Assembly (NCBI GenBank): GCA_900547555.1
Contig: URHG01000011.1
Location: forward strand, 1-60,836
Length of the DNA stretch: 60,836 nucleotides
Direction: 5' to 3'
Source of the DNA: an uncultured Porphyromonadaceae bacterium
Lineage (GTDB): Bacteria > Bacteroidota > Bacteroidia > Bacteroidales > UBA11471
Shown: positions 23,888 through 32,861 of the stretch, in pieces
Position numbering within the stretch: the stretch's first letter is position 1
Layout: the number at the start of each line of letters is the position of its first letter
The notes under the pieces: generated by a model
Database searches by the model: none
What the model saw: the letters and a program-made list of their open reading frames with translations, nothing else
What the model was told of the DNA's origin: nothing
Made by a program: the position numbers and the translations under genes

Positions 23888-23950
23888 GATAAAAAGGATT
23901 ATTTGTAAATTTTGATTCTGTCTTGAAAATCGGATTGTTGTCGGAACGAT

Positions 23951-25006
23951 TTATTCGCCCGACTTTTTTTCTTCTGCCAGAGAGTTCCAACCCTGTGCAC
24001 GGAGTTCTATTTCGTTACCGTCGCGGGTAATCATGTAGAGCCCCAGCGAAGGAGCGGTGATATGCCCTATTACATGTATGCCGGGTATTGCGGAGACTTC
24101 GTCGTGGCAACTCAAAGGAACGGTAAAAAGCAGTTCGTAGTCTTCGCCGCCGTTGAGGGCTGCCGTAACGAGGCTCATGTTGAATTCTTCGGCCATGACG
24201 GCTGTCTGGTAATCGATAGGTATGCGGTCTTCATAGATGCGGCAACCGGTATGACTTTGCCGGCAGATGTGCAGCAGTTCAGAAGAAAGCCCGTCCGAAA
24301 TATCCATCATGGCAGTCGGGACGATGTGATGCTTGGCCAGTTCGTCGATGATGTCTTTTCTTGCTTCGGGTTTGAGTTGGCGTTCGAGAATATATTCCCG
24401 GCCTTCGAAGGCCGGTGTAAAATCACTTTCACCTGCGAATACGTTTTTTTCCCTTTCGAGCAGTTGCAATCCCATGTAGGCTGCTCCCAGATCTCCGCTG
24501 ACACAGATGAGGTCGTTTTCTTTGGCTCCGTTGCGATACACGATTTTATCTTCTTCACCTTCGCCTATGCAGGTGATGCTTATGGCGAGCCCCGTCATCG
24601 AGGCCGATGTGTCTCCGCCGACGAGATCGACTCCGTAGATGTCGCAGGCTAAACGAATACCCGAATAGAGTTCTTCCAAATCTTCGATGGAGAAACGTTT
24701 GGAGATTCCCAACGATACGGTAATCTGTCGGGGGCGACCGTTCATGGCGTATATATCGGAGAAATTGACGACGGCCGATTTGTAACCCAGATGTTTCAGG
24801 GGTACGTAGGTGAGGTCGAAGTGAATGCCTTCGAGCAGCAGGTCGGTTGTAACCAGTACCCGTTTGTTGTCGTAGTCGAGAACGGCGGCGTCGTCGCCTA
24901 CGCCTTTGAGCGTCGAAGCGTTTCGGGGAGATATGTTTTCGGTGAGACGATGTATGAGGCCGAATTCTCCTATGGTGGAGATGTCGGTCCGTTGTTTGTT
25001 TTCCAT
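23951..25006 (-). CDS. thiL: Thiamine-monophosphate kinase
   Basis: A 351-residue AIRS-fold enzyme that phosphorylates thiamine monophosphate to thiamine diphosphate with ATP in the cytoplasm. Family motifs are all present: GVGDDAAVLDYDNKRVLVTTD (metal and nucleotide Asp residues), EGIHFD, NFSDIYAMNGRP, and VDLVGGDTSAS. A C-terminal AIRS_C domain follows, with MDISDGLSSELLHI and NGGEDYELLFTV. Length is close to the usual 320-350. It is the last gene of the lpxK-punA-thiL operon (25 bp gap to punA). No TPP riboswitch is visible, in keeping with its position behind unrelated genes. Confidence 0.93.
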   Translation of the reverse strand: MENKQRTDISTIGEFGLIHRLTENISPRNASTLKGVGDDAAVLDYDNKRVLVTTDLLLEGIHFDLTYVPLKHLGYKSAVVNFSDIYAMNGRPRQITVSLGISKRFSIEDLEELYSGIRLACDIYGVDLVGGDTSASMTGLAISITCIGEGEEDKIVYRNGAKENDLICVSGDLGAAYMGLQLLEREKNVFAGESDFTPAFEGREYILERQLKPEARKDIIDELAKHHIVPTAMMDISDGLSSELLHICRQSHTGCRIYEDRIPIDYQTAVMAEEFNMSLVTAALNGGEDYELLFTVPLSCHDEVSAIPGIHVIGHITAPSLGLYMITRDGNEIELRAQGWNSLAEEKKSGE

Positions 25007-25031
25007 TCTGATTTTGTTATAGAAGTCGTGT

Positions 25032-25847
25032 TTATTGAATTTCTTCGATAAGCTGGCGCATGATGAGTGTCATACGGGGTTGTGCTTCGGCTGCGGCTTT
25101 CTGTACCTCTTCGTGAGAGCATTTTATGATGTCTCCGAATCCGCCGAGGTCGGTAATGACCGATATGGCAAAAACTTCCATACCACCGTGATGGGCGACG
25201 ATGACTTCGGGCACGGTCGACATCCCTACGGCATCTCCTCCTATTGTGCGGAAGTAACGGTATTCGGCCGGAGTTTCGAACGAGGGGCCTTGTGTTCCTA
25301 CATATACGCCTTGATGCACCTCGATATGGTTGCGTCGTGCTATTTCAAGGGCTTTTTCTATAAGTCTCGGGGTATAGGTTTCGCTCATATCGGGGAAACG
25401 GGGGCCCAGTTCTTCGTAATTTTTTCCACGCAAAGGATTGTCGGGAAACGTGTTTATATGATCGGTGATAATCATGAGGTCTCCGACTTTGAAATCGGGG
25501 TTCATGCCACCGGCAGCGTTCGATACGAAAAGCGTTTTTATTCCCAACATTTGCATGACGCGTACCGGAAAAGTTACTTGTTGCATGGTATAGCCTTCAT
25601 AATAATGAAAGCGGCCTTGCATGGCGAGAATCTTTCGACTGCCGAGATACCCTGTGATGAGCTTTCCGCTGTGTCCTTCAACGGTAGAAAGAGGAAAGTT
25701 CGGAATTTCGGAATAAGGTAACACCTGTTTATCACCGATGTGTTCGGCCAATTCTCCGAGGCCTGTACCCAGAATGATGGCTGTCGGGGGAATCTCTCCG
25801 AAATTCTTTCGGATATAAGCAGCTGTTTCTTTTATTTTATTCAACAT
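25032..25847 (-). CDS. punA: Purine-nucleoside phosphorylase (trimeric type)
   Basis: A 271-residue cytoplasmic enzyme that cleaves purine nucleosides with phosphate to base plus ribose-1-phosphate. The sequence has the trimeric PNP layout: ILGTGLGELAE (phosphate loop, usually GSGLG), EGHSGKLITG, GRFHYYEGY, FVSNAAGGMN, and the base site GTQGPSFETPAEYR and GGDAVGMSTVPE. The hexameric DeoD pattern is absent. It is the middle gene of the lpxK-punA-thiL operon, with gaps of 21 and 25 bp. This gene order is one I recall as common in Bacteroidales. Confidence 0.92.
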   Translation of the reverse strand: MLNKIKETAAYIRKNFGEIPPTAIILGTGLGELAEHIGDKQVLPYSEIPNFPLSTVEGHSGKLITGYLGSRKILAMQGRFHYYEGYTMQQVTFPVRVMQMLGIKTLFVSNAAGGMNPDFKVGDLMIITDHINTFPDNPLRGKNYEELGPRFPDMSETYTPRLIEKALEIARRNHIEVHQGVYVGTQGPSFETPAEYRYFRTIGGDAVGMSTVPEVIVAHHGGMEVFAISVITDLGGFGDIIKCSHEEVQKAAAEAQPRMTLIMRQLIEEIQ

Positions 25848-25868
25848 GATAAACCCGTTTTTAGTTGA

Positions 25869-26999
25869 TTATTTTTTCTTCTGTATGACCCGGCGTCGGA
25901 AACGTATAACAGATTCTTTGATTTGATTGTTGAATGCCGGTTCCTGTTCGAGCATGAAATGCACATGCAGGGGTAAATAGTAGAGATGCCGTTTCAATAA
26001 AGACGACACCCGAGGGCAGTTGAGTAGCCGGGCTGCATCTTTTTCGGTTACGATGACATATCCCCGGCCTCCTTTTTTTATTGATGCAGTAATCCAGTCT
26101 TCAATCTTGCGTAAATCTTTCGATGAAAATTCGTGATGATCTCCAAATTTCCACAGTTGTGTGTGTGGAGTATATTTCCCGATGTATTCGGCAAAAAGTC
26201 CCGGCGATGCAATACCGGCAACGAGTAAAACATCGTTTGGCTCGTTACTCAGTTGTTCGGTTGTGATACGTTCGGTGTTTTCTGACGGGAATACCGGTTT
26301 GAGCTCATCGTATCGCAATCCTGTGAAATAAAGATTTTGATACGGGTAGAGGTTGAGGTGCTTGGCGAGAAGACGATAATCGATGGGTTTAAGCACTTCG
26401 GGGCATTTGGTGACGATGACAATATTGGCCCGGGCTTTTTCCTCGATCGGTTCTCTGAGCCGTCCTACGGGGAGAAGTTTGTCTTCGTATATCATGCGCT
26501 CGTAACTGGTGAGAAGAATAGAGAGGGCCGGAGTTACGAATCGATGTTGATAGGCGTCGTCGAGCAAAATGATGTCGATACCCGGAGTTTGTTCCGCCAG
26601 TTTACGTATGCCCCGGCGCCGGTTGGCATCGACGGCAACCGTTACGGTGGGGAATTTGTGTTTTATTTGCAACGGTTCGTCTCCCACTTCCGTTGCTGTC
26701 GAAGACATGGAAACGAGCCTGAATCCGCGCGTATGACGTTTATATCCTCGGCTTAGAACGGCTATTCGGTAAGAGGCATCGGAAAGTGTGCGGATAAGAT
26801 GTTCGATATGAGGTGTTTTTCCGGTTCCTCCTACGGAGATGTTTCCTACGCTGATAACCGGTATGTCGAAACTTTCGGTCGGGAGTATATTCCAGTCGAA
26901 TAGTCGGTTACGTATCCATACGCCTATCCCGTAAAGCCATGCAAACGGTGCGAGTATGGGGTAAAGTTTTATGTCGGGAGTTTCTTGTCGGTTGTTCAT
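25869..26999 (-). CDS. lpxK: Tetraacyldisaccharide 4'-kinase
   Basis: A 376-residue inner-membrane-associated kinase that adds the 4'-phosphate to the lipid A precursor. The Walker A loop SVGNISVGGTGKTP begins near residue 49. It is preceded by a hydrophobic N-terminal helix (ILAPFAWLYGIGVWIRNRLFD), as expected for membrane docking. The Walker B-like ILLDDAYQHR near residue 155 is the family hallmark (DDGxQHR; here Ala replaces Gly). The C-terminus is rich in basic residues. It is the first gene of the operon with punA and thiL, with a good promoter 57-64 bp upstream. Confidence 0.93.
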   Translation of the reverse strand: MNNRQETPDIKLYPILAPFAWLYGIGVWIRNRLFDWNILPTESFDIPVISVGNISVGGTGKTPHIEHLIRTLSDASYRIAVLSRGYKRHTRGFRLVSMSSTATEVGDEPLQIKHKFPTVTVAVDANRRRGIRKLAEQTPGIDIILLDDAYQHRFVTPALSILLTSYERMIYEDKLLPVGRLREPIEEKARANIVIVTKCPEVLKPIDYRLLAKHLNLYPYQNLYFTGLRYDELKPVFPSENTERITTEQLSNEPNDVLLVAGIASPGLFAEYIGKYTPHTQLWKFGDHHEFSSKDLRKIEDWITASIKKGGRGYVIVTEKDAARLLNCPRVSSLLKRHLYYLPLHVHFMLEQEPAFNNQIKESVIRFRRRVIQKKK

Positions 27000-27055
27000 G
27001 TGCGTCTTTTAAGAAGATAACGTTTCTGCCGCATATTTGTGCATCTAACTATTAG

Positions 27056-27063
27056 CAAAGATA
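27056..27063 (-). promoter_or_regulatory. Promoter of the lpxK-punA-thiL operon
   Basis: Minus-strand TATCTTTG (-7) with a TTG at 27084-27086 (minus strand) about 20 bp upstream, the expected -33 spacing for this phylum. Confidence 0.6.
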
Positions 27064-27198
27064 GTACTTTTTTAGTAAAAAGGCAATTTGTTATTGTTTC
27101 TTATATATAATGAGTAGAAAATCGCTCGAATGAAGTGTAAATAAAAGTGAGAGAACTGCTAAAAAAGTTGTTCGTGAAGTCGATTTTTGGAAAAATAA

Positions 27199-27230
27199 TT
27201 TGTCCAGCTGCATTTTATTCCGTTACTTTG
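27199..27230 (+). promoter_or_regulatory. Candidate promoter of the nuo-atp supercluster
   Basis: TTTG at 27199-27202 and TTACTTTG at 27223-27230 (one mismatch to TAnnTTTG), 20 bp apart. Transcription would start near 27236 and give a leader of about 115 nt before nuoA. A weak 5-bp hairpin (AGAAC/GTTCT) followed by CCTTTTTT lies near 27280-27310. Nothing else is recognisable in the 353-bp gap 27000-27352 apart from the lpxK promoter. Confidence 0.5.
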
Positions 27231-27352
27231 AAGCTGTTTTTGAAAAAGGATCTGCATCATTCTCTGTCGAAGTTCCGGCAAGAACGTTGCGGTGTTCTCC
27301 TTTTTTAGAGAAAGGATTGAATAACAACGTATAAGCTTGGATTATAGGTGAA

Positions 27353-27703
27353 ATGAATTTATCATTGTTAGTTGTAGTGTTCCTTACCGGTATTGTACTG
27401 GTAACAGCGGCCTTGCTGATAGCATGGCTCATCTCACCCCGGTCTTACAACCGGCAAAAAGGCGAAGCCTATGAGTGCGGTATTCCTACGCACGGGACGT
27501 CGTGGATGCAATTTAAGGTGGGATATTATTTGTTTGCCATTCTTTTCCTGATGTTCGATGTAGAAACGGTACTTCTTTTCCCGTGGGCGGTTATTGTCCG
27601 TGATTTGGGAGTTGCCGGGTTGGTGAACATCTTGTTTTTCTTGGCAGTCCTCGTTTTGGGATTGGCCTATGCGTGGAAGAAAGGAGCTTTGGAATGGAAA
27701 TGA
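27353..27703 (+). CDS. nuoA: NADH-quinone oxidoreductase subunit A
   Basis: A 116-residue inner-membrane subunit with three hydrophobic segments (about 5-27, 60-82, 88-108). The family block RSYNRQKGEAYECGIPTHGT follows helix 1, and VGYYLFAILFLMFDVETVLLFPWA carries the conserved acidic pair. NuoA sits at the junction of the peripheral arm and the membrane arm of complex I. It opens the energy cluster and overlaps nuoB by 4 bp (ATGA), which suggests translational coupling. Confidence 0.95.
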   Translation: MNLSLLVVVFLTGIVLVTAALLIAWLISPRSYNRQKGEAYECGIPTHGTSWMQFKVGYYLFAILFLMFDVETVLLFPWAVIVRDLGVAGLVNILFFLAVLVLGLAYAWKKGALEWK

Positions 27704-28290
27704 AAAAACCGAAAATAAAATCGATGAAATACGAGGACTTCAAAGATAATGAGTCTCTCGAAAAGATGGTGGAGGAACTCCGGGCCAACGGGACGAACGT
27801 AGTGGTGGGAGTTCTCGACGATGTTATAAATTGGGGCCGATCCAATTCCCTTTGGCCGCTTACTTTCGCTACCAGCTGTTGTGGTATCGAATTTATGTCG
27901 GTGGGAGCAGCGCGCTATGACATGGCGCGATTCGGGTTCGAGGTGGCCCGTGCCAGCCCGCGTCAGGCCGACTTTATCATGGTCGCCGGCACGATAGTAC
28001 ATAAAATGGCCCCCGTACTTAAACGTCTATACGACCAGATGGCCGAACCTAAATATGTGATTGCCGTCGGCGGTTGCGCCGTTTCGGGTGGTCCTTTCAA
28101 AAATTCCTATCACGTGCTCAATGGTGTGGGAGAAATTTTGCCTGTCGATGTGTATATTCCCGGTTGTCCGCCTCGTCCCGAGGCCATGCTTTACGGTATG
28201 ATGCAGTTGCAGCGCAAAGTGAAGCTTGAAAATTTCTTTGGCGGCGTAAACCGTCAGGAACAAAAACCGATAGAAGAATCCGAAGATTAA
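27700..28290 (+). CDS. nuoB: NADH-quinone oxidoreductase subunit B (cluster N2)
   Basis: A 196-residue cytoplasmic-side subunit that binds the terminal [4Fe-4S] cluster N2 next to quinone. The ligand motifs are visible: tandem Cys in TSCCGIEFM, Cys in GGCAVSGGPF, and Cys in PGCPPRPE. The start at 27700 gives an ATGA overlap with nuoA; in-frame ATGs at 27694 and 27673 are possible but lie within nuoA. The C-terminus (EEQKPIEESED-type acidic tail) is specific to this lineage. Confidence 0.95.
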   Translation: MKKPKIKSMKYEDFKDNESLEKMVEELRANGTNVVVGVLDDVINWGRSNSLWPLTFATSCCGIEFMSVGAARYDMARFGFEVARASPRQADFIMVAGTIVHKMAPVLKRLYDQMAEPKYVIAVGGCAVSGGPFKNSYHVLNGVGEILPVDVYIPGCPPRPEAMLYGMMQLQRKVKLENFFGGVNRQEQKPIEESED

Positions 28291-28309
28291 CCTGATAAGA
28301 TTTCCTTTG

Positions 28310-29938
28310 ATGGCAAATATACAAGAAAAGATAGTCGCCTTCCTGCCGGAAGCCGTTTTTGAAGAAGGTCAATATCCTACATTTACAGTCCCGGCCGAGA
28401 AGTTACCCGCTTTGGCGCGTTATTTGCGCGACGAGGACGAGTTGCAATTCGATAACCTTGCAGCTCTCGTCGGTGTCGATTGGGGCGAAACTCTCGGCGT
28501 GGTCTATTACCTGAATTCGGTAAAATACAATCATTGGGTGATTCTCAAAGCTGTGGCGGCCGACCGCAAGGATCCGCTGTTGTACAGCGTGAGCGATATT
28601 TGGGAAAATGCCAATTTCGAAGAACGGGAAGTGTACGATTTTTACGGCATACGCTTTATCGGCCATCCCGATATGCGCCGCATATTCTTGCGGGAGGACT
28701 GGGTTGGTTATCCCATGCGGAAAGATTACGATACCAGTCGTGAAAACAATCCGATTCCCGAGACGAATGAAGAGTGTGCCGATACGACCGTATCGTTGAG
28801 TATGGGTGCAGACGGGAAAGTCGAGAAAAAAGTTGTCGACATTTTCGAGAAAAATGATTATATCGTCAATATCGGCCCGCAACACCCTGCTACGCACGGC
28901 GTATTGCGCTTCCGTACCTCTCTCGAAGGCGAGATCATAAAGAAAGTCGATGTGCATTGCGGATATATACACCGGGGTATCGAAAAACTGTGGGAGGGCA
29001 TGACTTACCCGCAGACCTTGCACATGACCGACCGTCTCGATTACCTCTCGGCTCACCAGAACCGACATGCTTTGTGTATGTGTATCGAAGATGCCATGCA
29101 GCTCGAAGTGCCCCAGCGTGCCCAGTATATCCGCACGATGATGGACGAACTCATGCGTATATCTTCGCACCTTTTGTTTTTCTCTACGTTGTGCATGGAC
29201 CTCGGCGCGCTTACCGCTTTCTTCTACGGTTTCCGGGAACGGGAGCTGATTCTCGATATTTTCGAAGAGACTTGCGGTGCCCGTATGTCGATGAACTACA
29301 ATACCATCGGTGGTGTCATGGCCGATATTCACCCCGATTTCCAACGTAAAGTCAAGGAGTTTATCAAGATTATGCCGGCACGACTGAAAGAATATAATCA
29401 GGTATTTACCGGCAATGTCATCGCTCGTAATCGTATGATAGGAGTAGGACATCTCTCTCTCGAAGATGCCATACGTTACAATGCGACAGGTCCAACGGGA
29501 CGTGCTTCGGGTTGGGCGTGCGATGTGCGTAAACGTACTCCTTATGCGGCTTATGACAAAGTGCAGTTTGAAGAAGTGTTGTCGCATGAGGGCGATTCAT
29601 ATGCTCGTTATAATGTGCGTCTCGAAGAAATCGTGCAGTCTCTCCGTATATTGGAACAGCTTGTCGACAATATTCCCGAAGGCGATTATGCCGTTAAGAC
29701 CAAACCTATAATCAAAGTTCCCGAAGGTCGCTATTTCAAGCAGGTAGAGGCATCTCGCGGAGCGTTCGGTATCTATCTCGAAAGTCGGGGCGATAAAACG
29801 CCTTACCGTCTTAAAGTCGTATCGCCGGGATTTGCTTTGGTGGGCGTCGTCGACCATTTGGTACGAGGTGCCAAGATTGCCGACCTTATCACTATCGGCG
29901 GTTCGCTCGACTATGTCGTGCCGGATATAGACCGTTGA
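28310..29938 (+). CDS. nuoCD: NADH-quinone oxidoreductase fused subunits C and D
   Basis: A 542-residue fusion. Residues about 1-150 are the NuoC (30 kDa) domain with the ENANFEEREVYDFYGIRF block and a terminal LREDWVGYPMRKDY. Residues about 170-542 are the NuoD (49 kDa) domain with NIGPQHPATHGVLRF, HRGIEKLWEG and SCRKTPYAAYDKV-like blocks, ending PDIDR. NuoD forms the quinone site with NuoB. An upstream TTG in frame at 28307 exists, but the ATG at 28310 is preferred. Fused nuoCD is common in Bacteroidetes and enterobacteria. The gap to nuoH is 51 bp. Confidence 0.95.
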   Translation: MANIQEKIVAFLPEAVFEEGQYPTFTVPAEKLPALARYLRDEDELQFDNLAALVGVDWGETLGVVYYLNSVKYNHWVILKAVAADRKDPLLYSVSDIWENANFEEREVYDFYGIRFIGHPDMRRIFLREDWVGYPMRKDYDTSRENNPIPETNEECADTTVSLSMGADGKVEKKVVDIFEKNDYIVNIGPQHPATHGVLRFRTSLEGEIIKKVDVHCGYIHRGIEKLWEGMTYPQTLHMTDRLDYLSAHQNRHALCMCIEDAMQLEVPQRAQYIRTMMDELMRISSHLLFFSTLCMDLGALTAFFYGFRERELILDIFEETCGARMSMNYNTIGGVMADIHPDFQRKVKEFIKIMPARLKEYNQVFTGNVIARNRMIGVGHLSLEDAIRYNATGPTGRASGWACDVRKRTPYAAYDKVQFEEVLSHEGDSYARYNVRLEEIVQSLRILEQLVDNIPEGDYAVKTKPIIKVPEGRYFKQVEASRGAFGIYLESRGDKTPYRLKVVSPGFALVGVVDHLVRGAKIADLITIGGSLDYVVPDIDR

Positions 29939-29989
29939 TAATCCATTCAGAAAACAATTAAGTAGAAACAAAAATAACCCGCAAAACAT

Positions 29990-31066
29990 ATGTTCGATTT
30001 TTCGATAGTAACACAGTGGATTGACGCTTTTCTGAGAGAGTATATGCCTGAATGGGGCGCTCTCTTGATCGAATTCGTGTTGATTGGGGTCGCCCTTCTG
30101 TTGCTATATGCACTTATCGCTTTGGCGTTGATTTACGGCGAGCGCAAAATCTGCGCATTTTTCCAGTGTCGTCTCGGTCCTAATCGTGTAGGACCTTTCG
30201 GAATTTTCCAGAGTGTTGCCGATATGATCAAGATCCTCATCAAGGAGCTTATCACGATTAAGCGCAGCGACCAGTTTCTTTTCAATCTTGCCCCTTATTT
30301 GGTTATACTTGCTTCGATGCTTACGTTTGGTTGTATGCCGTTCGGGCGCGGATTGCAAGTTCTCGATTTCAATATAGGCGTATTCTTCATCATGGCGGTA
30401 TCTTCGATCGGCGTGTTGGGAATCCTATTGGCCGGTTGGTCGAGTAACAATAAGTTTACGCTTATCGGTGCCATGCGAAGCGGTGCGCAGATGGTAAGTT
30501 ATGAATTGTCGATCGGCTTGTCCATGCTTACCGTCGTGGTTTTTGCCGGAACGATGCAGACTTCACAGCTCATCGAGTTGCAAAGCCGGGGTTGGTTCCT
30601 TTTTACGGGCCATATCCCTATGCTCATTGCATTTATTATTTATTTGATAGCAGGAACGGCCGAGACCAATCGTGGCCCGTTCGACTTGCCCGAGGCGGAG
30701 TCGGAGTTGACGGCTGGTTATCACACCGAATATTCGGGAATACATTTCGGATTCTATTATTTGGCCGAGTATCTCAACATGTTTATCGTGGCCGGTATCG
30801 CCAGTTTGCTCTTTTTGGGCGGTTGGATGCCTTTGCATATAGGCGGTTGGGAAGCATTCAATAATGTAATGGATTATATTCCCTCGGTTATCTGGTTCTT
30901 CGGTAAGACGGCGGTTGTGATGTTTATCATCATGTGGTTCAAATGGACGTTCCCCCGCCTGCGTATCGACCAGTTGTTGAGTCTTGAATGGAAATATTTG
31001 GTTCCCATAGGATTTGTCAATCTGCTTGTCATGGTATTGGTGACCATTTTCGGAATCCATTTTTAG
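29990..31066 (+). CDS. nuoH: NADH-quinone oxidoreductase subunit H
   Basis: A 358-residue inner-membrane subunit with eight or nine hydrophobic helices. The signatures YGERKICAFFQCRLGPNRVGPFG (near residue 45) and AETNRGPFDLPEAESELTAGYHTEYSG (near residue 220) are the NuoH quinone-cavity motifs rich in Glu and Arg. It lines the quinone channel and starts the proton pathway. It is followed by atpD after only 29 bp rather than by nuoI, which is the notable break in the usual order. Confidence 0.96.
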   Translation: MFDFSIVTQWIDAFLREYMPEWGALLIEFVLIGVALLLLYALIALALIYGERKICAFFQCRLGPNRVGPFGIFQSVADMIKILIKELITIKRSDQFLFNLAPYLVILASMLTFGCMPFGRGLQVLDFNIGVFFIMAVSSIGVLGILLAGWSSNNKFTLIGAMRSGAQMVSYELSIGLSMLTVVVFAGTMQTSQLIELQSRGWFLFTGHIPMLIAFIIYLIAGTAETNRGPFDLPEAESELTAGYHTEYSGIHFGFYYLAEYLNMFIVAGIASLLFLGGWMPLHIGGWEAFNNVMDYIPSVIWFFGKTAVVMFIIMWFKWTFPRLRIDQLLSLEWKYLVPIGFVNLLVMVLVTIFGIHF

Positions 31067-31095
31067 GAAAAATATAACGCAATAATCATAGCCAT

Positions 31096-32604
31096 ATGAA
31101 AGATAATATTGGATACATTACACAAGTCATCGGCCCTGTTGTCGATGCTACTTTCGACGGCGAAGGCGCACAGTTACCTCCTATCTACAATGCGCTGAAA
31201 ATACAACGTCCCGATGGATCGGACCTTATCGTAGAGGTAGAACAGCACATCGGAGAGCAGACTGTCCGCTGCGTTGCTATGGATACAACCGACGGTCTTA
31301 CCCGAGGAATGAAAGTGGTCGATTTGCAGCGTCCGTTGGCTATGCCTACCGGCAATCAGGTCAAAGGCCGGTTGATGAACGTGATGGGTAATGCTATCGA
31401 CCATCTTCCCGCTCTCGATTACAAAGAGGTTGCTCCGATTCATCGTCCTGCTCCTCGTTTTGAAGATCTTTCCATCAATACCGAGATGCTGTATACCGGT
31501 ATAAAGGTCATCGACTTGCTCGAACCTTATTCCAAAGGAGGAAAGATCGGTCTTTTCGGTGGCGCCGGTGTGGGAAAGACGGTGCTTATCATGGAGATGA
31601 TTCATAATATCGCCAAAGGCCATAACGGTTTTACTGTATTTGCCGGTGTGGGTGAGCGTACCCGTGAAGGGAATGATTTGCTCAGAGAAATGATCGGTTC
31701 CGGTGTTATCAATTATGGCGATGAGTTTAAGAAAGATATGGAAGAGGGCCATTGGGATCTGTCGAAGGTCGATATGGATAAACTTTCCGGCTCTCATGCC
31801 GCATTGGTATTCGGACAGATGAACGAGCCGCCGGGAGCCCGTCTGCGTGTTGCCCTTTCGGGACTTACCGTAGCGGAAAATTTCCGGGATTCCGGCGACG
31901 GAGGAAAGGAGATATTGTTCTTTATCGATAATATTTTCCGTTTCACGCAAGCCGGATCGGAAGTGTCGGCCTTGTTGGGACGTATGCCTTCGGCTGTGGG
32001 TTATCAGCCCACTCTTGCTTCGGAAATGGGTGCGTTGCAGGAACGTATTACTTCAACGAAGTACGGTTCGATTACGTCGGTACAAGCCATCTATGTGCCG
32101 GCCGACGACTTGACCGACCCTGCTCCTGCCACGACATTCAACTTCCTCGATGCCACTACGGTGCTCAGCCGTAAGATTACCGAGTTGGGTATATATCCGG
32201 CCGTCGATCCTCTCGAATCGACTTCCCGTATTCTCGACCCGCTGATTATCGGTGAAGACCATTATAATACGGCACAAGCTGTGAAACAACTGTTGCAACA
32301 CTATAACGAGTTGCAGGATATTATCGCTATCATGGGTGTCGATGAACTTTCGGACGAAGATAAGTTGGTCGTTGCCCGTGCGCGCCGTGCGCAGCGGTTC
32401 TTGTCGCAACCGTTCCATGTTGCCGAACAATTTACCGGTATTCCCGGTGTGATGGTTCCTCTCGAAGAAACGATTCGCGGATTCAAGATGATTCTCAGTG
32501 GTGAGATGGACAAGTATCCCGAACAGGCTTTCTTGAACGTAGGGACAATCGATGAAGCTATCGCCAAAGGCGAAAAAATGCTGCAACAAGTACAAGGTAA
32601 TTAA
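31096..32604 (+). CDS. atpD: F1Fo ATP synthase subunit beta
   Basis: A 502-residue catalytic subunit. Walker A is GLFGGAGVGKTVLI near residue 153. The catalytic Glu block GERTREGNDL is near residue 187, Walker B ILFFIDNIFRF near residue 272, and the DELSEED-like lever reads DELSDEDK near residue 416. It makes ATP on the cytoplasmic side of the inner membrane. Beta and epsilon come first in this operon, as known for Bacteroidetes, unlike the E. coli order. It follows nuoH closely in the same direction. Confidence 0.97.
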   Translation: MKDNIGYITQVIGPVVDATFDGEGAQLPPIYNALKIQRPDGSDLIVEVEQHIGEQTVRCVAMDTTDGLTRGMKVVDLQRPLAMPTGNQVKGRLMNVMGNAIDHLPALDYKEVAPIHRPAPRFEDLSINTEMLYTGIKVIDLLEPYSKGGKIGLFGGAGVGKTVLIMEMIHNIAKGHNGFTVFAGVGERTREGNDLLREMIGSGVINYGDEFKKDMEEGHWDLSKVDMDKLSGSHAALVFGQMNEPPGARLRVALSGLTVAENFRDSGDGGKEILFFIDNIFRFTQAGSEVSALLGRMPSAVGYQPTLASEMGALQERITSTKYGSITSVQAIYVPADDLTDPAPATTFNFLDATTVLSRKITELGIYPAVDPLESTSRILDPLIIGEDHYNTAQAVKQLLQHYNELQDIIAIMGVDELSDEDKLVVARARRAQRFLSQPFHVAEQFTGIPGVMVPLEETIRGFKMILSGEMDKYPEQAFLNVGTIDEAIAKGEKMLQQVQGN

Positions 32605-32624
32605 TCCGTTAAATCGTCTGCGCC

Positions 32625-32858
32625 ATGACTCTCGAGATTATTTCTCCTACCGGAACCCTTTTCCACGGCGAGGCTACTCGTGTAACGTTGCCCGGAACAG
32701 TCGGTTCGTTTACCGTACTGCAAGATCACGCATCTCTTTTATCGACACTTGAAGCCGGAGAGATAGAGTATGAAAGTAACGGGGAGGTAAAAACGCTCGC
32801 AGCAGAAGGCGGATTTGTAGATGTGAACAACAACCGGGTTGTTGTATGCCTCAAATAG
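32625..32858 (+). CDS. atpC: F1Fo ATP synthase subunit epsilon, short form
   Basis: A 77-residue protein covering only the N-terminal beta-sandwich (EIISPTGTLFHGEATRVTLPG, then FVDVNNNRVVVC). The C-terminal helical hairpin that inhibits ATP hydrolysis in E. coli (about 135 residues total) is absent. Short epsilons of this size are known in the phylum. The gap to atpB is 3 bp. Confidence 0.9.
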   Translation: MTLEIISPTGTLFHGEATRVTLPGTVGSFTVLQDHASLLSTLEAGEIEYESNGEVKTLAAEGGFVDVNNNRVVVCLK

Positions 32859-32861
32859 CCG

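Noticed and set aside
27236..27352. An attenuator or riboswitch in the nuoA leader
   Set aside because: Only a 5-bp stem before a T-run is seen, too weak to claim, and no known aptamer is recognisable.
28403..29587. A 394-codon open frame antisense to nuoCD, and similar long antisense frames over atpD, atpA and rsmF
   Set aside because: They have no recognisable protein features and lie exactly over strongly conserved genes.
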